Source: an uncultured PS1 clade bacterium | GTDB taxonomy: Bacteria; Pseudomonadota; Alphaproteobacteria; MED-G09 | NCBI GenBank assembly: GCA_902609025.1 | Contig: CACLQD010000008.1 | Location: 1 to 36,985, forward strand | Length of the DNA: 36,985 nt | Direction: 5' to 3' | Shown: one piece after another, positions 1-8,080 of the stretch | Layout of the letters: the number at the start of each line of letters is the position of its first letter | How positions within the stretch are numbered: position 1 is the first letter of the stretch | Notes under the pieces: model-generated | Database searches by the model: none | What the model saw: the letters and a program-made list of their open reading frames with translations, nothing else | Told to the model about the DNA's origin: nothing | Position numbers and translations under genes: made by a program

Positions 1-11
1 ATGATTAATAT

Positions 12-374
12 TTATTCGTTTTCAGGAATAAATTTTAAAGCAAGTCCATTAATGCAATATCTCAATCCAGTGGGTTGTGGACCATCATTAAATACATGAC
101 CTAAATGTTCGCCTTCTTTAGAAATAACTTCAGTTCTAATCATACCATGTGATCTGTCTTCTTTAAGAATAATGTTTTCATGATTAGCTTCATAAAAACT
201 TGGCCAACCAGTTCCTGACTCAAATTTATGCTCTGATTTAAAAACTGGCAATTCTTTATCTGCTGTTACATAAATACCTTCTCTTTTTTCATGAAGTAGT
301 TCACTTGTTCCAGGCACTTCTGTTCCACAAGAATATAAAATTTCTTTTTGTTCTTCAGATAATTTTTTTTCCAT
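12..374 (-). CDS. msrB: Peptide-methionine (R)-S-oxide reductase MsrB
   Basis: Reduces the R form of methionine sulfoxide in proteins, repairing oxidative damage. The 120-aa protein shows the family blocks GTEVPGTSELL, FESGTGWPSF, SHGMIRTEV, HLGHVFNDGP and PTGLRYCIN; the Cys in RYCIN is the catalytic one. The four zinc-binding cysteines found as two CxxC pairs in many MsrB proteins are absent: the first site reads YVTADKELPVF and the second EVISKEGEHLGHVF. A zinc-free branch of MsrB is known, so this is a subtype rather than decay. The ATG at 374 is preceded on the minus strand by GGAGAGT, a good ribosome binding site. The gene is divergent from the tRNA gene; what lies downstream of its stop is outside the window. 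Confidence 0.95.
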   Translation of the reverse strand: MEKKLSEEQKEILYSCGTEVPGTSELLHEKREGIYVTADKELPVFKSEHKFESGTGWPSFYEANHENIILKEDRSHGMIRTEVISKEGEHLGHVFNDGPQPTGLRYCINGLALKFIPENE

Positions 375-405
375 AATTTACTCTCCAAATATATATTTTA
401 ATATC

Positions 406-440
406 TTTACATTGATATGTAAAATAGGCATTTTACTAAT
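406..440 (+). promoter_or_regulatory. Divergent msrB/tRNA-Ser region with inverted repeat and candidate tRNA promoter
   Basis: A perfect 7-bp inverted repeat, TTTACAT-TGAT-ATGTAAA, occupies 406-423. It overlaps a -35-like TTGATA at 412-417, which is followed 17 bases later by a -10-like ACTAAT at 435-440, just before the tRNA start at 446. This fits a tRNA promoter with a possible operator over its -35, but the DNA is A+T-rich and the match is only moderate. No regulator can be named. Confidence 0.35.
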
Positions 441-445
441 TATAT

Positions 446-535
<90 letters not shown>

Positions 536-539
536 TATA

Positions 540-557
540 TTGACAAAATTATGTCAA
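540..557 (+). promoter_or_regulatory. Inverted repeat upstream of the DUF3604 gene
   Basis: Five bases after the tRNA there is a perfect inverted repeat TTGACA-AAATTA-TGTCAA. Its left arm is also a consensus -35 hexamer; a weak -10 (TACATT, 562-567) follows at 16 bases and a perfect TATAAT lies at 569-574, but 23 bases from the -35. It may be the promoter and operator of the DUF3604 gene, or a weak hairpin ending the tRNA transcript. Function is inferred only from position and symmetry. Confidence 0.35.
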
Positions 558-594
558 AATATACATTATATAATAGGATCTTTAGGGTGGGGTT

Positions 595-2601
595 ATGAGA
601 TATTTATTAGTTTTAATTACAGTATTTATAGTCAGTTGCTCAGACTCATCTCAGGAAACAAAAGATTTCAGTGTAAATGAAAAGAAGGAATACATTAAAT
701 CAAAAGATTTTAATGAAAATAAAAATGTTTATTTTGGAGATCTTCATGTCCATACGAAGCATTCATTTGATGCATTTATCTTTGGCACCACAAATACTCC
801 AGAAGATGCTTATAAATATGCAAAAGGAGGAACAATTCAACATCCCCTTGGTTTTGATATGAAATTAAGACAGCCTCTTGATTTTTATGCCGTGACTGAT
901 CATGGATTCTTTATGGGAATGATGCCTGCTTGGGCAGATCCTAATTCTAAGCCAGGCCAACATCCTTATGTTAAAACTCTTCATAATGTTAATATAAAAG
1001 ATAATTTAACTGTCGAAAGCTCACCAGAGAGGCTTTATTATTTTAGAGAATTAATTAGGAGTGGGGCATTCGCTGAATTAGGTAGTATTTTTTCTATAAT
1101 CAAAGCATATCTTACAAATAATAATTCATACGCTGTGGATGTTTTTGATTATGATACCCATAAATCCGCATGGTCTGATGTTGCAAATGCTGCTGAAAGA
1201 CATTATGAACCTGGAAAATTTACAACTTTTATAGCTTATGAATACACTGCTTCAACAGAAGGAATGGGTAATCTTCATAGAAATGTTATTTTTGGTTCAT
1301 CAAAGGCACCTATAAGACCATATTCAAGAATTGACTCTCTTAATCCAGAGGATTTATGGACTACAATGGATAAATGGCGTGAAAATGGTATTGATTCAAT
1401 TGCAATACCTCACAATAGCAATGGATCAAACGGAAGAATGTTTGAAATACATCAAGCTAATGGTGCGCCAATGGATACACAATATTTAAATCAAAGAATA
1501 CGAAATGAACCAATTGTAGAAATAACTCAGGTAAAAGGCACTTCTGAAACACATCCGTTGTTATCTCCTAATGATGAGTGGGCTGATTTTGAAATAATGA
1601 GTACCAGAGTAGGAAGCGTTCCTCCAACATATAGTAGACCAGATGGAAGTTATGTTAGAGATGCATTAAAAAAAGGTTTAATGTTAGAACAATTTTTTGG
1701 AAATAATCCATATAACTTTGGTTTTATTGGATCTAGTGATACACATACTGGCGCCTCATCATTTGATGAGAGCAACTACTTCTCTAAAGTTGGTATTTTG
1801 GATGGTACACCTGTAGGAAGGGGTTCTATACCAATACCTCAGGAACAATTAGATTTTATAAATAATCTTCCAGATGATCAGAGTGATGTATATAATTATG
1901 TAGATTATGATGGTCAAAAATATATGCGAGCAGGTTTTGATGAGTGGGGAGCATCTGGTATTGCTGCTGTTTGGGCAGAGGAAAATACACGAGAGGCTAT
2001 CTTTTCAGCTTTTAAAAGAAAAGAGACTTATGCCACATCAGGAAATAGAATACTTTTAAGATTCTTTGGTGGATTTAATCTTAGCGATATTGATCTAAAT
2101 TCAACTAATTTAATAAGCGAACTTTATGAAAGAAGCGTACCAATGGGGGGTAATATTATTAATTCAAACAATAGTATTCCTAATTTTATTATTTGGACGA
2201 AAAAAGGAATAAATGGTGCTCACTTACAGAGAGTACAAATAGTAAAAGGATGGATAGATGATCGAAGTGCTGAGCCATTTGAAAAAGTATATGATGTTGC
2301 TTGCTCTGATGGTCAAGAGGTTGATCAAGTAACTCAAAGATGTCCTGATAATGGTGCAAGAGTGAATATTTCTGATTGCTCTATTTCAGCTGATGTTGGT
2401 GATAAGGAATTAAAAACTTTTTGGTCTGACCCTGATTTTGATCCTGATTTAAAAGCTTTTTATTATGTTAGAGTTTTAGAGAATCCAACATGTCGCTGGT
2501 CTACATGGGATGCGCTAAGAGCTGGAACAAATCCAAGGAAAGACTTAAAGCCAACTATTCAAGAAAGAGCTTGGTCATCTCCTATTTGGTATATCCCATA
2601 G
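595..2601 (+). CDS. DUF3604 family lipoprotein (PHP-like metal-binding fold)
   Basis: A 668-aa protein of the DUF3604 family, whose biochemical function is not established to my knowledge. It begins with a hydrophobic signal and the lipobox IVSC, so Cys15 should carry lipid; the Ser at +2 suggests the outer membrane. Metal-site-like motifs resemble those of PHP-type phosphoesterases: GDLHVHTKHSFDA (His51, His53), TDHG (about 101-104), IPHNSNGSNG and GSSDTHTGASS further on. A C-terminal Cys-containing part (after about residue 560) ends in SSPIWYIP. It lies directly upstream of a parvulin-like protein gene whose TTG start is 6 bases past this stop, so the two are probably one transcript. A periplasmic hydrolase is plausible, but the substrate is unknown. 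Confidence 0.85.
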   Translation: MRYLLVLITVFIVSCSDSSQETKDFSVNEKKEYIKSKDFNENKNVYFGDLHVHTKHSFDAFIFGTTNTPEDAYKYAKGGTIQHPLGFDMKLRQPLDFYAVTDHGFFMGMMPAWADPNSKPGQHPYVKTLHNVNIKDNLTVESSPERLYYFRELIRSGAFAELGSIFSIIKAYLTNNNSYAVDVFDYDTHKSAWSDVANAAERHYEPGKFTTFIAYEYTASTEGMGNLHRNVIFGSSKAPIRPYSRIDSLNPEDLWTTMDKWRENGIDSIAIPHNSNGSNGRMFEIHQANGAPMDTQYLNQRIRNEPIVEITQVKGTSETHPLLSPNDEWADFEIMSTRVGSVPPTYSRPDGSYVRDALKKGLMLEQFFGNNPYNFGFIGSSDTHTGASSFDESNYFSKVGILDGTPVGRGSIPIPQEQLDFINNLPDDQSDVYNYVDYDGQKYMRAGFDEWGASGIAAVWAEENTREAIFSAFKRKETYATSGNRILLRFFGGFNLSDIDLNSTNLISELYERSVPMGGNIINSNNSIPNFIIWTKKGINGAHLQRVQIVKGWIDDRSAEPFEKVYDVACSDGQEVDQVTQRCPDNGARVNISDCSISADVGDKELKTFWSDPDFDPDLKAFYYVRVLENPTCRWSTWDALRAGTNPRKDLKPTIQERAWSSPIWYIP

Positions 2602-2607
2602 AATAAA

Positions 2608-3399
2608 TTGAAAAAAAAAATCTTTATACTTTTAGGTGTTTTTATTGGATTTTTAGCTCTTTTCTATGGAATTAATATTTCTCAAAAAACAAGCATATAT
2701 GTTTCGGGATCTGAAATAAAAAATCTAATTAATATCTGGGAAGATCAAACTGGAAGACCTCCAACAAACAAGGAAATAGATATAATAATTAAGAATCTTG
2801 TTAATGAAGAAATATTATATCAGGAAGCATTAAAGCTTGGACTTAATCAAAACGATAAAATTATAAAAAGAAGATTAATTCAAAAATTAGAATTCTATAA
2901 AGAAAGTGAAAATCTGAATAAAGTTAAAGAAGAAAATATAGTTGAATATTATAATAAAAATATAAATTCTTATAAATTAAATAAAAGATATTCATTTAAA
3001 CACATTTTCTTTTCTGATCCGAAAAATAATTACGAAAATATAAAATTAGTTTTACTAGATATAGAAAACACCCCAAATAAAGAAATTGGTGAACCTTTTA
3101 TTCATGGCGATAGTTTTATTGAGAAAGATAAAGCAGCAATAGACTCAGATTTTGGCTCAGGCTTTTCAGAAAATATTATAAATTTAGAAAAGAATACTTG
3201 GCAGGGACCTTTTAAATCAATATATGGTGATCACTTAATTTATGTATTTGATATATTTCCTGAAGAAATAATATCCTTTGAAGATGCAAAACAATCAGTA
3301 ATTGTAAATTATAATGATGAAATAAAGAGTAAAGCTATGAATAATTATATGTATTCCATTATAGATAAATATGATGTTATCATTGGCGAATATAAATGA
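2608..3399 (+). CDS. Membrane-anchored parvulin-type peptidyl-prolyl isomerase-like protein
   Basis: A 263-aa protein with one N-terminal membrane segment (about residues 4-22) and a periplasmic part. The N-terminal half is helical and SurA/PpiD-like (GRPPTNKEIDIIIKNLVNEE), and the C-terminal part matches a PpiC/parvulin domain (KRYSFKHIFF, then SDFGSGF, then WQGPFKSIYGDHLIYVFD). It probably helps fold or handle exported proteins, perhaps the neighbouring DUF3604 lipoprotein. The start is TTG at 2608: no in-frame ATG precedes the membrane anchor, and this places it 6 bases after the previous stop. Prolyl isomerase activity is inferred from the fold and may be weak or absent. Confidence 0.8.
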   Translation: MKKKIFILLGVFIGFLALFYGINISQKTSIYVSGSEIKNLINIWEDQTGRPPTNKEIDIIIKNLVNEEILYQEALKLGLNQNDKIIKRRLIQKLEFYKESENLNKVKEENIVEYYNKNINSYKLNKRYSFKHIFFSDPKNNYENIKLVLLDIENTPNKEIGEPFIHGDSFIEKDKAAIDSDFGSGFSENIINLEKNTWQGPFKSIYGDHLIYVFDIFPEEIISFEDAKQSVIVNYNDEIKSKAMNNYMYSIIDKYDVIIGEYK

Positions 3400-3427
3400 A
3401 TTTTAAGTAATGGGATAAGTATTAAGT

Positions 3428-4303
3428 ATGTTTAAAGGATCAATTGTAGCGTTAGTAACTCCCTTTAAAGGAAATGAAATTGATGAATTTGCTTTAAGAA
3501 AGCTTGTCGATTGGCATATATCTGAAGGTACAGATGGAATAGTTCCTGTAGGAACTACAGGTGAAAGCCCAACTCTGAATCATGATGAACATGAGCGTGT
3601 AGTAGAAATTGTCATTGATCAGAGCAATAAGAGAGTACCAATTATTGCAGGAACAGGATCAAATTCTACTGCGGAAGCTATTAACTTATTGAAGCACGCA
3701 GAGAGTGCCGGTGCTGATGCGGCATTGGTAGTTACTCCTTATTATAATAAACCTACTCCTGAGGGATTATATGCTCATTATGAGGCGCTAGACTCAGCTT
3801 CTTCTGGTATTCCAATAATTATTTACAATATTCCATCACGCTCAGTCATAGATATTAATGTTGATTTAATGGGAAGATTATCTCAACTTAAATCAATCGT
3901 GGGTGTCAAAGATGCTACAAGTGATATTTCTCGAATTAAAGAACATAATGAATTATGTGAGGATGGCTTTATTCAACTTTCAGGTGAAGATGAAACTATT
4001 TATGAGTATATGATTAATGGCGGACAGGGATGTATTTCAGTAACAGCGAATATCCTTCCAAAGGTTTGTTCAGACATGCATAAAGCTTTTTCCAATAATG
4101 ATTTAGAAGAAGCAAAAAGACTTAACAATATACTTATGCCTCTTCATAAGCACCTCTTTATCGAGACAAGCCCATCTCCAGTTAAGTATATTTTATCTAA
4201 AATGGATCTTATTGATTATGAGATTAGATTACCTCTTGTTAAAATTAGACAAGAAACAAAATCAATTCTTGATGAAATTATATCTAATTTAGAGATAAAA
4301 TAA
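3428..4303 (+). CDS. dapA: 4-hydroxy-tetrahydrodipicolinate synthase
   Basis: Condenses pyruvate with aspartate semialdehyde, the first committed step to diaminopimelate and lysine, and so feeds peptidoglycan synthesis in the cytosol. The 291-aa length is normal. Family landmarks are GTTGESPTL, the YYNKPTPEGLYAHY stretch, Tyr133 in IYNIPSRS, and the Schiff-base lysine Lys161 in GVKDATSD. ATG is at 3428. Its stop overlaps the smpB start by one base (TAATG), so the two are translationally coupled. Confidence 0.97.
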   Translation: MFKGSIVALVTPFKGNEIDEFALRKLVDWHISEGTDGIVPVGTTGESPTLNHDEHERVVEIVIDQSNKRVPIIAGTGSNSTAEAINLLKHAESAGADAALVVTPYYNKPTPEGLYAHYEALDSASSGIPIIIYNIPSRSVIDINVDLMGRLSQLKSIVGVKDATSDISRIKEHNELCEDGFIQLSGEDETIYEYMINGGQGCISVTANILPKVCSDMHKAFSNNDLEEAKRLNNILMPLHKHLFIETSPSPVKYILSKMDLIDYEIRLPLVKIRQETKSILDEIISNLEIK

Positions 4304-4791
4304 TGTCATCTAAGTCAGGAGGTAGGAAGAAGTCTCAAAATGAATATTCTGTCATAGCTGATAATAGGAAAGCAACATTTCAGTACGAGATTGAAGATAC
4401 ATTTGAAGCCGGAATAGTTTTAACGGGTTCTGAAATTAAAAGTATTAGACAAAATAAAGTAAATATAAGGGAATCCTATGCAAGTGCAGAGAATGGAGAA
4501 ATTTTCTTAATAAATTGTAATATTCCACGCTATCAAAATTCAATTACAACTAATTACAATCCTAAGCGCGTAAGAAAGCTATTATTAAATAAAAAAGAAA
4601 TTAATAAGCTTTTTGCGGCTACTCAGAAAAAAGGTATGACTCTTATTCCTACAAAAATGTATTTCAATAAAAAGGGTTTAGCTAAGATTGGAATAGGCAT
4701 AGGAAAAGGTAGGAAAATTCATGACAAACGAGAGGTTAAAAAAACCAGAGATTGGGAAAGACAAAAAGCAAGACTTTTAAAAAATAATTAA
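4303..4791 (+). CDS. smpB: SsrA-binding protein SmpB
   Basis: Binds tmRNA and delivers it to stalled ribosomes for trans-translation. The 162-aa protein has the typical core (GIVLTGSEIKSIRQNKVNIRES), the middle GLAKIGIGIGKGRKIHDKR block and the basic C-terminal tail REVKKTRDWERQKAR that enters the mRNA channel. It starts within the dapA stop codon (TAATG). It converges with the uracil glycosylase gene, their ends overlapping by four bases. The tmRNA gene itself is not in the window. Confidence 0.97.
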   Translation: MSSKSGGRKKSQNEYSVIADNRKATFQYEIEDTFEAGIVLTGSEIKSIRQNKVNIRESYASAENGEIFLINCNIPRYQNSITTNYNPKRVRKLLLNKKEINKLFAATQKKGMTLIPTKMYFNKKGLAKIGIGIGKGRKIHDKREVKKTRDWERQKARLLKNN

Positions 4792-4808
4792 ATTTTTAAT
4801 TCTTTTTT
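4779..4808. terminator. Possible bidirectional terminator between smpB and the uracil glycosylase gene
   Basis: At the point of convergence a nearly symmetric A/T element can be read: six A (4779-4784), T, AATTAAA (4786-4792), TT, TTTAATT (4795-4801), C, six T (4803-4808). The arms pair over 13 positions with one mismatch, and each strand ends in a T-run. With no G-C pairs the hairpin would be weak, so the call rests mainly on position and symmetry. Confidence 0.35.
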
Positions 4809-5426
4809 GGCCTCAAAAAAAATTTTCTCAAACATCTCCTGGTTTAATCTTCTAGTATTGGTGTTATATCTTGAACAATGATAGCTATCTATTAATATAA
4901 GATTATCGATTTTATGTTTATTACCATGTTTAAATTTATATAGCTTCTGCTTTAAGTTTAATGCAGAAATTATGCTTTTATGAGCTATTAAACCAAGAGC
5001 AATAATAACTTTAAGGTTTTTGTTGATTTCGATAGTCTTTTTTAAAAAATTATTACAATTATTAATTTCTTCTGAAATTGGTTTGTTTTGTGGTGGGACA
5101 CATCTTACTGCGTTCGTGATCGTACAATCTTTTAATTTAAGGCTATCATCAATTGTACCTGCATACTTACCCTTAGAAAAATTAAATTTATTTATAGTTT
5201 TATAAAGCAAATCTCCAGCATAATCTCCAGTAAAAGGTCTTCCAGTTTTATTTGCGCCCTGTAAGCCTGGCGCAAGACCAACAATTAATAAACTTGAAGA
5301 TAATTCACCAAATGTAGGAACTGGGGCATTGAACCAATCCGGGTTATTAGACTGATTTTTTTTTCTAAAATTATATAATCTTCTGCACTTAGAACAATTT
5401 TTATTAGGTTCTATTAATTTATTCAT
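4788..5426 (-). CDS. Family 5 (UDGb-type) uracil-DNA glycosylase
   Basis: Removes uracil, and in characterised relatives some other deaminated bases, from DNA to start base excision repair. The 212-aa protein has the UDGb active-site motif (GLAPGLQGANKTGRPFTGD, about residues 50-68) with neither the Asp nor the Asn of other families in the first motif, and four cysteines placed as in iron-sulfur UDGs (CSKC near the N terminus, Cys in NAVRCVPP, Cys in EINNCNN). The second active-site motif, usually HPS in SYHPSR, reads SYHCSRYNTNT here, a Pro to Cys change. It converges on smpB and is divergent from rpoZ. Confidence 0.9.
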   Translation of the reverse strand: MNKLIEPNKNCSKCRRLYNFRKKNQSNNPDWFNAPVPTFGELSSSLLIVGLAPGLQGANKTGRPFTGDYAGDLLYKTINKFNFSKGKYAGTIDDSLKLKDCTITNAVRCVPPQNKPISEEINNCNNFLKKTIEINKNLKVIIALGLIAHKSIISALNLKQKLYKFKHGNKHKIDNLILIDSYHCSRYNTNTRRLNQEMFEKIFFEAKKELKI

Positions 5427-5531
5427 GATTGTTTTATATTATTAATTCAGGTTAAGTTGTATAAAATAATAAAACTTAAAACTTGAATTTTGTGTTCTTT
5501 AATGATTAAAAGACTTTTTTAAGGAAAAATA
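5427..5531. promoter_or_regulatory. Divergent promoter region, uracil glycosylase / rpoZ operon
   Basis: A 105-bp A+T-rich gap between divergent genes must hold promoters in both directions. On the plus strand TTGAAT (5483-5488) is the best -35-like hexamer, with only poor -10 matches 17-18 bases later. AAGGA (5521-5525) is the rpoZ ribosome binding site. This is probably the main promoter of the long rpoZ-to-parC run. Confidence 0.4.
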
Positions 5532-5954
5532 ATGGCAAGAGTTACCGTAGAAGATTGTGTAGATAAGGTTGAAAGTAGATTTGATCTTGTTCTTTATTCA
5601 GCTTTTAGATCAAGAGAAATTGCTGAGGGAGCTGAACTGCAAGTTGACAGAGAAAATGATAAGAATCCAGTTGTTGCTTTAAGAGAGATAGCTGAAAATA
5701 AATTAAATTCTGAAACTCTTGAAGAAGAACTTATTGAAAGCCTTCAAACTCAAATTGATGTTGATGAGGCGGATGAAGATTACATTCCTCTAATTCAACA
5801 AGAATCAAATACATCTGATCAAAACTCATTAAGTGATGAAGAAGTAAGTCAAGAATCTGAAGAACCTGAACAAAAACAAATGACTGAAGAAGAATTGTTA
5901 AAGGCTATTGAAGATAATCTTAATGATAAAAAAAATACAAGGCGCTCATTTTAA
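5532..5954 (+). CDS. rpoZ: RNA polymerase omega subunit
   Basis: Small subunit that chaperones beta-prime and, in many proteobacteria, forms part of a ppGpp site on RNA polymerase. The N terminus is classic for alphaproteobacteria: [20 protein letters not shown], then REIAEGAEL and [13 protein letters not shown]. The conserved part ends near residue 80. The remaining about 60 residues are a Glu/Gln/Ser-rich acidic tail ending in KKNTRRSF, longer than the domain needs and probably disordered. Its place directly before the ppGpp synthetase gene (14 bases) is the usual arrangement. Confidence 0.95.
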   Translation: MARVTVEDCVDKVESRFDLVLYSAFRSREIAEGAELQVDRENDKNPVVALREIAENKLNSETLEEELIESLQTQIDVDEADEDYIPLIQQESNTSDQNSLSDEEVSQESEEPEQKQMTEEELLKAIEDNLNDKKNTRRSF

Positions 5955-5968
5955 TTTAGGCTGGATAA

Positions 5969-8080
5969 ATGCGTGAAACTGATTTAGTTGATCGTATTCT
6001 GTCATACAATCCCAAAGTTGATACTAGGATAATAAAAAAAGCATTTCATTTCGGAATGTTAATGCATGGATCTCAACTTAGAGAAAGCGGTGATCCGTAT
6101 TTTTCTCATCCAATAGAAGTAGCAAATATATTAGCTGAACTAAATCTTGATACATCATCTCTGGTATGTGCTCTTCTTCATGATACGATTGAAGATACAA
6201 AAGCAACCATAAAAGATGTAAAAGAAAATTTTGGCAAAGAAATAGCTAAACTTGTTGATGGTGTTACAAAATTAAACAAATTAGAAAGTAGACCTGATCA
6301 ATCAAAAGCTGCTGAAGATTTTCGGAAATTAATTTTAGCTAGTTCATCAGATATAAGGGTTCTTCTTATTAAGTTGGCTGACAGGCTACACAATATGAGA
6401 ACTTTAAAACATCTAAAAAATAAAGACAGAAGGCAAAGAATTGCTAAAGAAACTCTTGATATATATGCTCCTCTAGCCTCAAGAATAGGAATGCATGAAA
6501 TTAGAGAAGAACTAGAAGATCTTGCTTTTTCAGAAACAGAACCAGAAATTAGAGCAATTCTTATAGAAAGAATAAAAGATTCAAAAAAGAAAAATAATAA
6601 AATAGTAAAAGATATTTCTGATGAATTATCAAAGGTTTTAAAATCAAATAAACTAAAGGCATTTGTATCTGGAAGAGAAAAATCAATTTATTCTGTTTGG
6701 TTGAAAATTGAAAATCAAAATAAATCCTTAGAGCAATTATCTGATCTATTTGGTTTTCGAATACATGTAGATAAAATTGAAGAATGTTACTCTGTTTTAG
6801 GCGTGCTTCATCAAAATTGGCAAGCAGTTCCAGGTCTTTTTAAGGATTATATTTCAACTCCAAAAAAGAATGGATATCAGTCAATTCATACAACGCTTGT
6901 AGGTCCAAATAATCATCGTGTCGAAATTCAAATCAGAACGAATAAAATGCATGAGATTAATGAGAGAGGAGTAGCTGCTCATTGGGCTTATAAAGAAAAA
7001 GATTCATCAAATGGTGAATACTTAAGCTCTATTGCTTGGATGGCTGACTTAATTGACATCCTTCAAAAGGATGGTGCTACAGATGAGTTTCTTGAAAACA
7101 CAAGATTAGAACTGTCTCACGATCAAGTTTATTGTTTTACACCTAAGGGTCGTTTAATTGCCTTACCTCAAGATTCAACTGCATTAGACTTCGCTTTTGC
7201 CTTACATACAGATTTAGGTTTATTTTGTTCAGGAGTTAAGATTAATGGAGAAAAAAAACCGAGAAGAACAAAATTAAAGAATGGTGATGAGGTTGAAATA
7301 ATTAAATCTAAATCTGAAGTGCCTTTGGACTCTTATGAAGATCTTGTAACTACAGGTAGATCAAAATCTTCAATAAGGCGAGCTATTAAAGAAAACATGA
7401 TAAAGAACCAAAGACTTTTGGGAAAAGAAATTATAAAAAGTGTTTTTTCTTCTCATAGAAAAAAACCGACAAGAGATATTTTGGAAAGATCATTTGGACC
7501 ATTGAATGTTAAATCCCTAATGGATCTCTATCAATTAGTAGGTTCAGGAAAATCATCTGGTTCTGAAGTTTATGATCATGTTTATCCAAAAACCAAACGA
7601 AAGACAAAGAGAAAAAGATATTACAGTAAGAATATTTCTTTACAGATTTCCGGGTTACTTCCTGATATGGATGTGAGCTTTCAAAAAAATTCCTTGCTTG
7701 TTCCTGGAGATAATATAATCGGAATAACTGTCCCAGGTAAGGGAATTACAATCTATCATGCTAAAGATGAAGAGCTTCATAAACATGAAAACAGTCCTGA
7801 AAGATGGTTAAGACTTCAATGGAAAAAAGAAATTGATGTAACATTTACTGCTAGAATTATGTTAAGCATTATTAATGAGGTTGGTTCCTTGGGTATTATC
7901 AGTGCTGCAATTGCGGATTATGGTGGAAATATAACAAATTTAAATTTAACAGAAAAAGATACTGACTTTTACAATTTAAGGATTGATATTGATGTTGATG
8001 ATAAAGGTCATATTGATAATATAGTTAAATCTTTGAAGGGCCTTCCAGAGGTTAATTCAGTTGAGAGGTTAATACATTAA
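5969..8080 (+). CDS. rsh: Bifunctional (p)ppGpp synthetase/hydrolase (RelA/SpoT homologue)
   Basis: Makes and degrades the alarmone (p)ppGpp in the stringent response. At 703 aa it has the full long-RSH layout: an HD hydrolase domain with intact residues (His47 in YFSHPIE, His71-Asp72 in ALLHDTIEDT, ADRLHNMRT near 137-145), a synthetase domain (about 230-345) with KSIYSVWLK, GYQSIHTT, VEIQIRT and GVAAHWAYKE, a TGS domain (about 395-450, VYCFTPKGRLIALP), and a C-terminal ACT domain (about 630-703). Both enzyme domains look functional, so it may be the only RSH of the cell. The stop overlaps the pyrE ATG by one base. Confidence 0.96.
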   Translation: MRETDLVDRILSYNPKVDTRIIKKAFHFGMLMHGSQLRESGDPYFSHPIEVANILAELNLDTSSLVCALLHDTIEDTKATIKDVKENFGKEIAKLVDGVTKLNKLESRPDQSKAAEDFRKLILASSSDIRVLLIKLADRLHNMRTLKHLKNKDRRQRIAKETLDIYAPLASRIGMHEIREELEDLAFSETEPEIRAILIERIKDSKKKNNKIVKDISDELSKVLKSNKLKAFVSGREKSIYSVWLKIENQNKSLEQLSDLFGFRIHVDKIEECYSVLGVLHQNWQAVPGLFKDYISTPKKNGYQSIHTTLVGPNNHRVEIQIRTNKMHEINERGVAAHWAYKEKDSSNGEYLSSIAWMADLIDILQKDGATDEFLENTRLELSHDQVYCFTPKGRLIALPQDSTALDFAFALHTDLGLFCSGVKINGEKKPRRTKLKNGDEVEIIKSKSEVPLDSYEDLVTTGRSKSSIRRAIKENMIKNQRLLGKEIIKSVFSSHRKKPTRDILERSFGPLNVKSLMDLYQLVGSGKSSGSEVYDHVYPKTKRKTKRKRYYSKNISLQISGLLPDMDVSFQKNSLLVPGDNIIGITVPGKGITIYHAKDEELHKHENSPERWLRLQWKKEIDVTFTARIMLSIINEVGSLGIISAAIADYGGNITNLNLTEKDTDFYNLRIDIDVDDKGHIDNIVKSLKGLPEVNSVERLIH

